In this document: positions 55,001 through 64,000 of the stretch, piece after piece | How positions within the stretch are numbered: position 1 is the first letter of the stretch | How the letters are laid out: the number at the start of each line of letters is the position of its first letter | From: Gracilaria gracilis | Taxonomy: Eukaryota; Rhodophyta; Florideophyceae; Gracilariales; Gracilariaceae | DNA: 64,000 nt | Direction: 5' to 3' | NCBI GenBank assembly: GCA_030374805.1 | Contig: JARGSG010000191.1 | Coordinates: 496,001 to 560,000 of the forward strand | The notes under the pieces: generated by a model | Databases searched by the model: none | The model's input: only the letters and a program-made list of their open reading frames with translations | What the model was told of the DNA's origin: nothing | Program-made: the position numbers and the translations under genes

Positions 55001-55517
55001 GGTAAGGATTTAGGACCTCGATTTCTGTCATCTTGTACAAGTTCTTCGGGATTCTCAGACCCGCGTGTGAGCTTCGCTTCCGAAACCAAGTCCTCTCACA
55101 AAATCTCCTCACGTATTGTACGCGATGTCTCTCGGTTCTGTGGGACAACTCTTTCCTCAAAATCCCCCCCTCCTGCCCATTCATCTTCGCTAGGTTCTGC
55201 ACCACAGTCTTCAATATCAAAACCACCCAATTCCCGTTTCCCTGAGTCCTCACCAACATCAAAGCATGCCAAATCAGGTTCGACAGGACTAGGGTGTCCC
55301 TGCGTCGGGTTATTCTCTTCTCTTGGCACAGCAAACTGTATCTAGCCAGACGGTACAGCCTCAGTTTCTCTTCGTTCAAATACTTGATGCTTAGTAGCGT
55401 CTCCAAGTATTGGTGTTTCTGCATTCGCACAAGCACTTCTTGGTAAGAAAAGAGAGCCAGTCTCGCATCACGAATTACGCTTGTTGCTTCATCATAAGCA
55501 TCTTTTCGGCTTTCCAT
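49075..55517 (-). CDS. Sec16-like COPII coat scaffold, several short introns likely
   Basis: Sec16 organises ER exit sites by binding COPII coat proteins. One frame runs across almost the whole region. Its N-terminal two thirds are acidic and disordered with repeated Trp motifs (GGWEQWGDFGD, DIWGEWEYAQD, DDIWGGWDQVGG). Near 51450 comes the central domain start (MIHAGARPIISWSFVGSFVT), then the helical ACE1-like domain (VERLLTEGKGVDAVNHAKTS, WSLALVLAEMIDRKLYM). The C-terminal conserved motif is KFVFDKQRGRWIIEGEDPDE. In-frame stops at 55096, 54070, 51919, about 51898 and 51574 have to be removed. A 69-bp intron 51877-51945 (GTAGAA to CTACACAG) removes two of them and a 45-bp one (51574-51618) another, both keeping the frame; the remaining introns and the first exon are uncertain. 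Confidence 0.8.
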
Positions 55518-55587
55518 CTCTTCCCATCGATAGAATTGTACCAGTCTTTATAGAGATTTTTCTCTATCTACATGGCGGATATTTTCT

Positions 55588-55833
55588 CTATAAGATTAAC
55601 CTCGAGCTCAGCTTAAAGATGTTCTCCTTCTTCTGACAGTTCGCCAAACCTATCATCGCCTCATGGCCATTACCAGCACCACCTTTGCAACGTGCACGAT
55701 GTTCCATGGAACGAGTGAGCTTCTTTGGTTGGGGTCGATTGGCTTTTGTGTCAGCAGCGCAAGCAGCCTCAATATCCTTGACGGTGACCTCTTTGGCGTT
55801 CTTACGATATGAATAAACACTAAACCTCTGTTA
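55588..55833 (-). other. Protein-like open segment downstream of the hAT frame
   Basis: In another frame than the transposase the sequence reads SYRKNAKEVTVKDIEAACAA to CQKKENIFKLSSRLIL-stop. It has no start codon at its upstream end. It could be an exon of an unknown gene or a piece of older insertion. Just below it (55548-55595) the word TATAGAGA occurs as an inverted pair. Confidence 0.25.
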
Positions 55834-58297
55834 CCACCGTCATCTCGTCCACTGACGGCATGTGCTCCTGGGCCGCATGAATGTCTTCCCAGTCATACTC
55901 CTCTACAGGATCGTCTGCCTCTGCATCGACATCATCGTTGAGATCCATGTAAGACGCTCCTGTACTATTTGGAGCTTGATATCTATCACCAGAAAGTTCC
56001 TCAGCCGTCCGATTGAGAAAAGTGTACTCTCGTTCCTCCACTTTTTTTTCCTGTTGGGGAAGAAATAAAAGACGGTTAAACGAGCAGAAGATCATCTTCT
56101 GAACTTTTTCGAGAAGGAGGCGGTTTCTGGTTCTCGTTCTAATCTTCGCCTGCATGCTGAAGCTCCGCTCAACGCTTGAAGAAGAGGGACTCACGCAGAG
56201 CAGGCGAAGCGCGAATTCCCTGAGCAAAGAGGCCTTTGGCTTGTAATGTAGCCAGTACACAATCGGCGTGTTTGCGTACAAAAACAGCGCTTCCTTTCCA
56301 TTCCGGTTCTCCGAAAATGATTGCCATCTCAACCGCACACACGACCACTCTTGATAAATTCGACGAACGGCTCTTTCAACTCCGTCATGAAGCGGTTGTC
56401 TTTCTGCAGCGGGAAAGACAGTCGAGGTCACAAACTTACGCAAATGTATAATAATGTGCTCCCGGAAGTCGTTTAGATCTTCCCTGTAGCTCCTTTCGTC
56501 CAACAAATACACGACATAGTGAACAGAGCACAGCAATGACCGCCTCCTCACAGACCCTTTCTCACGCTCCTTGAATAGCTTCAGTACCTCCTCCTTCCTC
56601 TCAGCAGTGAAAAAGTCGGTCGTGGGCAGTTCACGAAGCTTCTGTTCCAGCTCCCGTGTCGCCATATATACTTCGGAGATGACAGAGGACTCGTCATCGA
56701 ATATACGTAGGTATTGGCGCAAGGGACGTAGAATATAATAAATGTCAGCACACACAACGAAAAGAGCATCATCTTGTACAGTGGACTCGAACAAAGTCCG
56801 TTTGTGCTTCATTCGAGGCCCGCATAGGGTCGAATTGAAATCTTCACATTGAACAAGCTTTCGAAGGACCTCTCGGGCTCTTAAAAAGGAGCAAACCATA
56901 GACTCAGAAGACGCAAACCGTGTAGCTGCCATCCTCGTCGGCAAAATTGCGTACTTAGAGACCTTTGCTCGTCCATGTACATCATACTCACGAGTTTTCG
57001 GGCTGTACCCTGTGCTCATTAGCTTCGCATTGTGCTTATCCTTCAGAGATTTAAAGCGAGAGTACAGCTTGGGGTGACTCCTCAACTCTGTCACCACATC
57101 TGATACAGTAGACAAAATACCTCCAAGCCAGGAAAGCCGCCCAATATCCTGCATCAAGAGGTTTGCCAAATGGGTGTGATCTTGACACGGTGTGAGATGA
57201 TCATACCTGTCAGCAAGTATACGTTTTGCTTTTACACACGAGCTAGTGTTGTCACTGACAACACCGCAGACACGAGTCATGCCACCTAAGTCTTCCATAG
57301 CTTCTGCCACAATGCGCGCATAATAATCAGACGTGCAGCTTTCCGAACCTGAATAAATCGACCTCAGCAAGAAGGTTCTTCCCGTTTTTTCGGTCCCTGT
57401 GATGGACAAAAGCACATTCACCACGGTCTCGTTATTTATGTCGGTCCAGCCGTCGAAGATAAGTGTTCCGAACGCATTCTGTAAAGCAAAAGAGAGCGCA
57501 TCCTTGACGTTACTAAGCATAGTTTTGTAGTACCCCTCGATTTTTTTCTCCGACATCTGCGCCACAGTCGGTATCTGCATTGCCAAAGTAGGGTTTAGAA
57601 GGCGGCAGATCTGGAAAAATTCGTCGCAGCCTTCTTTGCGACTCAGTAGCGAGAAAGATAACATGTGGTTCACAACGAACCTTGTTACAAGGTTATTTAG
57701 CTCAGTTCCTTTTTGGTAGGAGTCCAAGCTGTCCTGCACAGTCGCCTTTGACTCACCAACGATAGAAAGCTTCCTTCTCGAATGCGACGCCGCATGTAGT
57801 GTGATACTTCCAGACGAAGCAATTCGTGACGCACGCTTCTTTTTAGGACGATGAGAAGGAGTTAAAGGATTTCCGAAACACTCAGCGTTGTTTCCAATTT
57901 TGTAGTGGTAGTACCTCTGCAAAGCAGGTTCATCTAGGAGACGTTTTTTGAAATCCGCAGCGGTAAACTCACACCTAAGCAAATGCTGGCCAAGAACAGT
58001 CGCATTAGGGGTGATACACACAAAATGCTTGTCACACCCTTTACAAATAAGACACACCCTCTCCCTCCCTGATTCTTCAACCCTGTTCGAAGTAAAAAGT
58101 TCTTGCACAAACCATTTTCGTTTTCGACCTCTTTTCTGAACCGTTGCAGTCGACGCTGTGTGTTCCATGCTTGTATTGGTTTCCTGACGTGGTGCAGTAG
58201 AAGGCGCTATCTGTACAAGAGAACCCGATTCGGTGTAGTTGTTTCTTTCGTGCTGAGACGCGGCCAAGGAGGCGACAGAAGGTTGGTTTGTTGCCAT
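55820..58297 (-). CDS. hAT transposase with BED finger, frame intact
   Basis: From ATG 58297 (MATNQPSVASLAASQ) the frame has 825 codons without a stop. It begins with a BED-type zinc finger (CLICKGCDKHFVC with a later HLLRC), continues with the DUF659 RNase-H-like core (GTLIFDGWTDINNETVVNVL, CGVVSDNTSSCVKAK, CQDHTHLANLLMQD) and ends with the hAT C-terminal dimerisation region (SSSSVERSFSMQAKIRTRTR). This is the layout of a full hAT transposase. An upstream ATG at 58471 is in frame but adds a hydrophobic stretch unlike the family. Inverted ends and an 8-bp duplication were not located. It differs strongly from the decayed hAT copy at 6-8 kb. Confidence 0.9.
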   Translation of the reverse strand: MATNQPSVASLAASQHERNNYTESGSLVQIAPSTAPRQETNTSMEHTASTATVQKRGRKRKWFVQELFTSNRVEESGRERVCLICKGCDKHFVCITPNATVLGQHLLRCEFTAADFKKRLLDEPALQRYYHYKIGNNAECFGNPLTPSHRPKKKRASRIASSGSITLHAASHSRRKLSIVGESKATVQDSLDSYQKGTELNNLVTRFVVNHMLSFSLLSRKEGCDEFFQICRLLNPTLAMQIPTVAQMSEKKIEGYYKTMLSNVKDALSFALQNAFGTLIFDGWTDINNETVVNVLLSITGTEKTGRTFLLRSIYSGSESCTSDYYARIVAEAMEDLGGMTRVCGVVSDNTSSCVKAKRILADRYDHLTPCQDHTHLANLLMQDIGRLSWLGGILSTVSDVVTELRSHPKLYSRFKSLKDKHNAKLMSTGYSPKTREYDVHGRAKVSKYAILPTRMAATRFASSESMVCSFLRAREVLRKLVQCEDFNSTLCGPRMKHKRTLFESTVQDDALFVVCADIYYILRPLRQYLRIFDDESSVISEVYMATRELEQKLRELPTTDFFTAERKEEVLKLFKEREKGSVRRRSLLCSVHYVVYLLDERSYREDLNDFREHIIIHLRKFVTSTVFPAAERQPLHDGVERAVRRIYQEWSCVRLRWQSFSENRNGKEALFLYANTPIVYWLHYKPKASLLREFALRLLCVSPSSSSVERSFSMQAKIRTRTRNRLLLEKVQKMIFCSFNRLLFLPQQEKKVEEREYTFLNRTAEELSGDRYQAPNSTGASYMDLNDDVDAEADDPVEEYDWEDIHAAQEHMPSVDEMTVVTEV

Positions 58298-59181
58298 GTT
58301 ATTTGGCGCGTAGTATAACAATACACAGCACAATAGCAAGCTGATTGTAGAATGGCAGCAAAGGCAAGGAGCCAAACGGTTCAGGAAGGGGAAGGTGGTG
58401 GAGGGCAAGTGGGTGCATGAGGGTTGCGGCAGTAGGCTTCGGAAGGTCAATTGCAGTTCAAAGTCTTCCAAGGTTTTTCGATTGGTACGAGTTTTGGAAT
58501 TATAGCGCCAGCTTGCGCCGCCAACACCGCTCGCTTGTCAGCGGGGGGCGTAATTGGTACGAGTGTATTGCTGGGCAGCCTGCAAGCAGCCTGCATCTTG
58601 GCACCTGGCATTGTTGGATGGTAGTGTAAGTTTACGTTTAGTTGTGAGCTTTCAACAGACATGGAAGCCTCAAAACTTACGTATATCGCCATGAAACCTA
58701 AACTACGTGTTGCTTTTCTCTCGGAAAAGTGAAAACCCTGAAAATGGGCTTGAAAAGCTAGACAGGAAAGAGTGACTGACAAATACTTTGCAGATTTTGC
58801 GGTCACGGGGCGCTCTGGTGCAAAGTTTGTAATTTTGCTGTTTCGGGGTGTATACATTTTCAAACCGTTTACAAATTTCTCTGTCTAAGTTGGAACCCAC
58901 TCGTTTCCCAATCCCTCTTGCTTTGTCGGCTCTCATCGCAAACGCAGAGCTCGAACACGGTGGGCACATTAATGCCCTCCGACGCTCTCTCATCGTCCTG
59001 GAAAACGTTGCACCCCATCCAAGTAATGAGTTACACAAACAGCTGAAGAAGCCGCACTAGAAGCAAAGCTGCGCGCAAGCATCTTGCGAGAAAGACCGTC
59101 GCATACGCTTTAGCATCTGCATCTTCCAACTCCTGCACAGCGCAAAAGATTGGTGCACGTTAGACAGGCGCGGTATCATCA
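58298..59181. other. Spacer, no gene recognised
   Basis: The word ATTGGTACGAG occurs twice (58481 and 58552). Part of this must be the 5' flank of the hAT transposase. Short frames on both strands show no domain. Confidence 0.4.
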
Positions 59182-60267
59182 GTGACGAGGAGAAAAACAG
59201 GGATAGCAAGCAACTCAAGAGGAATGGAGTTCAATATGTACGCAGATGCCGAGCGAAGGATCGAGGAACAGTTCGAAAGGCGAAGAGCAGTGCAGGAAGG
59301 CCGGAACCCTGCCGTAGGGCGCCCATGCATATATACAGCTAAAGGCAAGAACAAGAAACGCTTTTCAATGAAAGCAATAACCCGCTCACAAAATCATAAA
59401 GCCAATGAGATTACCAGTTCACCAAAAAAAGCTGGCAGCCTTTACACAATTATCAAAGAGCTTGGTCAGGAGGAACAAAAGCTTATTGCTTCGAAGCCAA
59501 AATCGTTCACTTTTGAAAACGTAACGTTGTCTGCTGTACGTATCGCGCAACTTCGTGAACCCAGTGGGTGGGTGGACAACGATTTTATGGATCTGTTTGT
59601 TTTGCGCTTGCGGCAACGCAACTTCGGCCGTATGCAAGAACTTCGACTAGGTCACAAAGTGGCTGTCTTGGACAGTTTTTTTGTAACGCGTTTACGACAG
59701 TCTTTAACAACTTCTGATCGCAAACCTATCTTCGCAGCGTTACTTCGTTGGTTTCAAAATGTTTCATAGACATTTCCGGAGACAGATGTTCTTTTGTGTC
59801 CGTTCTTAACGACAAACCATTGGTTTCTCGTCGCAATACATTTCAGGCACGATTTGATTACACTGTATGATTCGTTTCGAAGAAATGTTAGAGGCTCTGC
59901 GTCGGAAGCTGTGAGTTTGATGGAATGTTTCTTGTTGTTTGTAGAAAGAAAGCTAGAACTTCCGTTAAGAGAATGGGTTATAATCGAGAAGGCTGCATAT
60001 CCAGAGCAAACAGATGGTGGATCCTGCGGAGTCTTTGTGGCATTGGTGATGGAATACTTGGAACGAGGAGCAGTTCCTACATTTAAGCAGCGTGATATAC
60101 ACTTGCTACGTAAGAAGGCTGAATTGTTTATCACAGGCCAATTACTGGTACCTTTGGAAGCTTTTAACCATCCCAAATTGCTACAGGTGGATCTGAACCG
60201 TGCATACCGAACAAACACAGCGTATGCGAACAACAGCAAGAAAAGATGGAAACGGCTGCGGTGTTGA
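59182..60267 (+). pseudogene. Ulp1/SENP-type cysteine protease with one in-frame stop
   Basis: One frame spans the C48 protease fold: WVDNDFMDLFVLRLRQRN and VAVLDSFFVTRLRQ (N-terminal substrate-groove part), NHWFLVAIHFR with the catalytic His, LITLYDSFRRN with the Asp, and PEQTDGGSCGVFV with the oxyanion Gln and the nucleophile Cys. These enzymes remove or mature SUMO-like modifiers. The N-terminal 90 residues are basic. A TAG at 59767 lies between RWFQNVS and TFPETDV; both sides belong to the fold, so a mutation is more likely than an intron. Such proteases are often carried by DNA transposons (for example Mutator-like), and the transposon-rich surroundings suggest that here too, without proof. 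Confidence 0.75.
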
Positions 60268-61383
60268 CTCATAATACAGTCAGTACAGCTACGAGCAACA
60301 TAACCAAAGGTATAGGCAGGCAGCCACGTGCAGGTATGAATACTTTGTGTCTGCGATTACCTTCAAAACGTTCAAGGCGGCGCCCTTCGCGGTTCCGGTG
60401 AACAATGAACTGCTATGATGGGCCAATATTATTAAATTGTCTCCGACGAAGTTTGTGTACGCGATAGATCCAGGTATTTTACGCTTCCGGGAAGAGCCTG
60501 CCGCCGACGTTATCCAAGGCCAACCAGAGCTTCACCACCACTGGTGGTGGTTAGGACACTAGTGCACGGCGATTTGGCGTATATGATGTTTGTGGGCTTC
60601 GTTTTGACGACCATTGATGCCTTCCTATTGCTTTGGATGCCAATTGAGCACCAAATGCAAAGAAATTCCAAAGCCCGGTCACCAAAAGTAAAAAGTAAGG
60701 TTGGCGAATCTGTTGCACACACCTGACAGGTTATTTAACAAGTCTGGCATGCTGGTCGCGTAGATTAGATCTGTGCGAATTCCCCTTCATTATATTATGA
60801 AAATTGTATCGTGAAGACAGGGTTTAGGGAGCATATGGGACAAACTGATTCATGTGCAGATAATTTCTTTCATTTGGCAATGACGTTCTGTGAAGCAAGT
60901 TGCAGTTTTCTCTTTGTTATTACAGGCTAGGAGGGCGAACTACAATATGATATGATATTGCTACATTACCCCTCTTCAAAGCCACAATTTCCTCCTGAAA
61001 GCAGAGAGCGTTCTAGGACCTGTAGGCTCAAAGGTGAGGGGGGAGTATATCTTTTGCCGAAGAACTTTGTTTGACTTTGTACAAATGTAGCCGAGAGAAC
61101 TGAAAAGGGTGATCGGTAAGATGATCTTCCACGAACTGCGGTACTCGGCGTCACCCCCCTGCTGGCCGGCTCAAAAGTGGCTGAGCATGTATCCCGTCCA
61201 CATGGTTGCAATTAGCGGGTGCGAGACAGACCATGAGAATAAAAACATACAAAAGCCGCAAAGCAATCCTCATCTCAGGTTACTCCAAGCTCTAGCACTC
61301 AGATGATGTCACAAGTCTCCCACCTGTCCTTACCTTTGGTGGCCGACTATTCTTCTATACCAAGAACGCGATATAATGCGGTA
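60268..61383. other. Spacer, no gene recognised
   Basis: A near-palindrome (CACCACCACTGGTGGTGG) lies at 60533-60550. A 60-codon frame after it (60544-60726) has a hydrophobic stretch but no other support. Confidence 0.35.
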
Positions 61384-62095
61384 ATGATGATGCCTGGCCC
61401 CTATGCCTTGTACGGTTCTGTGGCACATGTTCCCATGCAGGACCCGACGGAGAGGTAAAAAGCATATGACGTCGAAATACATTCGCAGACTTACCCACAT
61501 GCCGAACTTTCAGATGGCCGGAGCTGACCCACCTTCCGCGGCTGGGCAGTCTAGTTCTGCACCAACCCCGTCGCTTTCAGGACCGAATCTTGACGTAAAT
61601 ACTGGAATAGGCCTTTTGGAGACATCGAAAACCCTGCTGAGGAACTCGGCTCTCATAAAAAGTCATCTTTGTCTGCTCCAGTGCCCGCTCCGCCGTAGAT
61701 GAATCTATTTCACTCAGATGTCCTAAGAATATCTGTTATGCCCCAACCTATGATGCCAAAACCTGGATTAGTTTCAAGCCCTTAAGATGCTACAACTGGT
61801 ACAAGAGTTTTTGACAGTCACTCGGTCAAGAACGGTTACACAGAAGCATACAGGAATGAAACAAACCAAGTGGCGGTTGCATATCATACCCCAGCTTCCA
61901 TGTATAGGAACTTTCAAATAGGAGTTCCTGTGGCCTCAAAGTACATGTCCCTGACTGATATGCGAAATAGTGGCACAGCTCCACCTCCGTAGAATAGCTC
62001 TGTTGCATTTGGTTCCGAATTTGAAGTAGCGGAGGGATAAGAAACAAAAGATTACTATGTGTCTGAAACACTTACGACTTACGCATCGCACTAGA
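61384..62095 (+). CDS. Possible intron-rich gene, Pro/Met/Ser-rich product
   Basis: A first exon would read MMMPGPYALYGSVAHVPMQD and stop at GTAAAA (61455); after an acceptor such as ATTCGCAG the frame continues RLTHMPNFQMAGADPPSAAG to GPNLD before GTAAAT. Further on another frame reads ELGSHKKSSLSAPVPAPP, MPQPMMPKPGLVSS and NGYTEAYRNETNQVAVAYHT, with TAG or TAA stops at about 61698, 61783, 61988 and 62038. Either several short introns hold the stops or the gene is decayed. No domain was recognised. Exon borders are tentative. Confidence 0.35.
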
Positions 62096-62704
62096 ATGGT
62101 TCTTATAACCAGTTTGTAATGTTTCCTTCTGCAGACAGTGATTCATGAAGAGAGAGCGCACACTTGTATCCCAATCCTTCGAAGTGACGGTAGACAAATC
62201 GTGGAACAATGCTTACTTGTCGTTGCTCGTTTGATAATATGTTTGCATTGATTCAAACTGCCTCCTTGAAACGCTAGCAAACAGTCGAGTATGCGTGTAA
62301 TAGGGAGACGATATTGGCAAATTTGAGATACATCTCGAAAACCCTGTCACATGATGGAGTTATAGAATTTCGGATGTAACAGTTGGGTCACAAAAAGGTA
62401 GCCATGCCTACCTTGACAGTAAGGTAATGAGACAAAGAAGGTTGAAAGCAGAGAATCATTGGCGAGGTAGGATAGCAAAAAAGAGACAAACATATTTGTG
62501 TTCAGCTCAACTTTTGTATTCATTTTAAGAATGATGTACAAAATTGGACGGACTACATTCAAGAGGTCGTACACAAACAATGAAACCCGATCTGCTTTAT
62601 GGTGGCTTTATACATATAAATACATACATCTCTCTGTCGCCCTACCGCAGCAGAGCTCTTCGAGACCGCCATCAGTTCTAACCGGGCATATAATTGGCAC
62701 TATA
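62096..62704. other. Spacer, no gene recognised
   Basis: Sequence between the unclear plus-strand gene and the 3' end of the BRCA2-like gene. AT-rich with no convincing frame. Confidence 0.4.
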
Positions 62705-64000
62705 TTACATATCTTGAGTGCTTGTAAAATATGCTCGAATTCTGTGGGTCTCACCCGAAACGAAGGATACAGCGGCTTCACGAAGAATTTCAAGTTGCTC
62801 TTCTTTGCTACGAAAGTGAGACTCCACTTTTTCGCATTGGCTCTTCACGGCACTAGCCCGTTTCTGCTGTCGACGGATAGCGCGGGCAGAAAGAAGGCAA
62901 CTTCGTAGAGTCGCCTTCTCGTGAACAAGACTGTGATTCTTGCTTATGGCTTGAAACTGGGCGTCTTGTACCACAATTAGAGGGAAACGAGGTCGAAGAC
63001 CGCCGCGGAAGCGTAGAACCCGTGGCAGACACTTGGAGTCCTCGTCACATAGCTCTAGAGCCAGTATCCTTATGTGGTTTTCAGGGTCAGCAGTCAAGTA
63101 GACGAAGCGAGATGCGTTGTTGTCATCTTCACTTGCAGTAACATGAAGAACAGCGAAAATGCCGTCAAAATCTTCTCCCGGTTGAGCCAACTTGTTTTGG
63201 AGCTCACCAACGGAGCATATCTTTCTTGGAAACTGAGAGATACGGGATGAGAGAGCAGAGTGGCTTTCGTTACGTAGCTCTCGGATTGCCTCTGGTTTGC
63301 ATACCCAGACTCCGAGCCGTGGCCATACCTGTGCCAAAGACAAACCCTGGCCTTCTTTAAGAACACCCGGCAACGACTCGGGAGCGTTCTAGATGCGAAT
63401 CAGCTTGCGTGCAGTACTGTCATTGGGATTATCTTCCAGATCGCTCACGAGCATATCTTTGACACAAGAACCACACCGTTGTTCAACCGTGATGGAGCTG
63501 GGATCAACGGTCTCGCCTAGTTCCTTCTGCTGCTTTTCAACGGATTTCAATATCTCTCGGCGAACTTTTTCTTCAAAAACAGACCGTGCCTCGTCTTCCC
63601 CTTCCTCGCGTCTATAAATAACTTCATCCCTTTCCTCTTCATCATTCGCCGCGATTGTCTTCTTGTAGACAACAGGGTATGTTCGCAGAACGACAACGTA
63701 AAGCGGTGGGCATGTGCCATGGCCATCAAGCACCTGCTTTAGTGATTTGGCCATCGTAAGATTCCAAATGCCAAGCCGAAGTTGAGCCGGTGCTTTGTGC
63801 ACACCATTAGCGGTTACTCGAAGGTATGCCGCACCCAGTTCATCAGCCTCCCCGAAAAAGAAGGGGCGGGTCACAGAAAACGACTGCAGCGTCGAACCAG
63901 AGAAGCTCAATTTGACACCGACGCGAAGATGCCCTCGCCACACCGGGCTTTGCAACGTATCGCCCAAACAACATCTCGCGACGTACCAGCCGTCTGACAC
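62705..64000 (-). CDS. BRCA2: BRCA2 homologue, C-terminal DNA-binding part (N-terminus outside the window)
   Basis: BRCA2 loads RAD51 onto single-stranded DNA for homologous recombination. The piece begins inside the first OB fold: SDGWYVARCCLGDTLQSPV and HLRVGVKLSFSGSTLQSF correspond to LSDGWYAVKAQLD and RLTVGQKIILHGAELV of human BRCA2; LRTYPVVYKKT and VIYRREEGEDEARSVFEEKV correspond to the YPIQWMEKT region and the helix that begins the tower insert. The second OB fold follows (VWPRLGVWVCKPEA to ILREAAVSFVSGETHRIRAY). An in-frame TAG at 63389 is removed by a likely 60-bp intron (63389-63448; GTGAGC donor, GCTGATTC branch-like site, CATCTAG end) that keeps the frame. The frame ends TSTQDM at 62705; a third OB fold is not visible and may lie in further exons or be absent. 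Confidence 0.88.

Noticed and set aside
49075-64000. Reassigned stop codons (TAA/TAG or TGA read as amino acids)
   Set aside because: Well-conserved genes here end normally at all three: the dehydrogenase and S20 at TAA, RPE at TAG, Sm-G and the PITH gene at TGA.
1-64000. CRISPR arrays, rRNA genes
   Set aside because: No regularly spaced short direct repeats with unique spacers and no rRNA-like sequence were seen; the genes are eukaryotic.

Overview
The window looks like nuclear DNA of a red alga (Rhodophyta). It holds eukaryotic housekeeping genes with no introns or a few very short ones (about 45-80 bp). It also holds plastid-type genes: ribulose-phosphate 3-epimerase with a transit-like leader, an adenylate kinase-NAD kinase fusion with a transit-like leader, and a protein resembling phycobiliproteins. 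These sit among many transposons. A florideophyte such as Chondrus or a relative would fit, but the genus is inference.

Layout. 1-2.3 kb: a partial uncharacterised gene facing a decayed PIF/Harbinger transposase across an AT-rich gap with strong palindromes. 2.8-4.5 kb: a pogo-type transposase with one in-frame stop. 4.87-8.50 kb: a hAT element with long imperfect inverted ends, an 8-bp target duplication, a 30-bp minisatellite and a large foldback. 9.1-23.7 kb is the main host gene block: succinate-semialdehyde dehydrogenase, a DMT/EamA transporter, RPE, adenylate kinase-NAD kinase, ribosomal protein S20, a candidate small spliced gene right behind S20, Sm-G (split by a 79-bp intron), a PITH-domain protein and a CmcJ-like oxidoreductase. 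23.7-36.0 kb: a second pogo-type element with terminal inverted repeats and TA target site, split by a young Ty3/gypsy chromovirus-type LTR element (24.77-34.21 kb). 36.0-40.3 kb: an evenly spaced CCAAT-box array, a very AT-rich island with a ~370-bp tandem duplication, and a decayed open frame. 40.9-49 kb: a truncated SurE-like gene, a low-complexity multi-exon gene, the phycobiliprotein-like gene, a glycine-rich protein and poorly understood open frames. 49-55.5 kb: a Sec16-like COPII scaffold gene. 55.8-58.3 kb: an intact hAT transposase frame. 59.2-60.3 kb: a Ulp1-type protease with an in-frame stop. 61.4-62.1 kb: an unclear, possibly intron-rich gene. 62.7-64.0 kb: the C-terminal part of a BRCA2 homologue running off the window.

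The host genes do not form a pathway; they cover carbon and nucleotide metabolism, translation, splicing, secretion and DNA repair. Several open frames are broken by single in-frame stops rather than frameshifts. In host genes many of these stops can be explained by short introns whose length is a multiple of three; in transposons they are more likely C-to-T decay.
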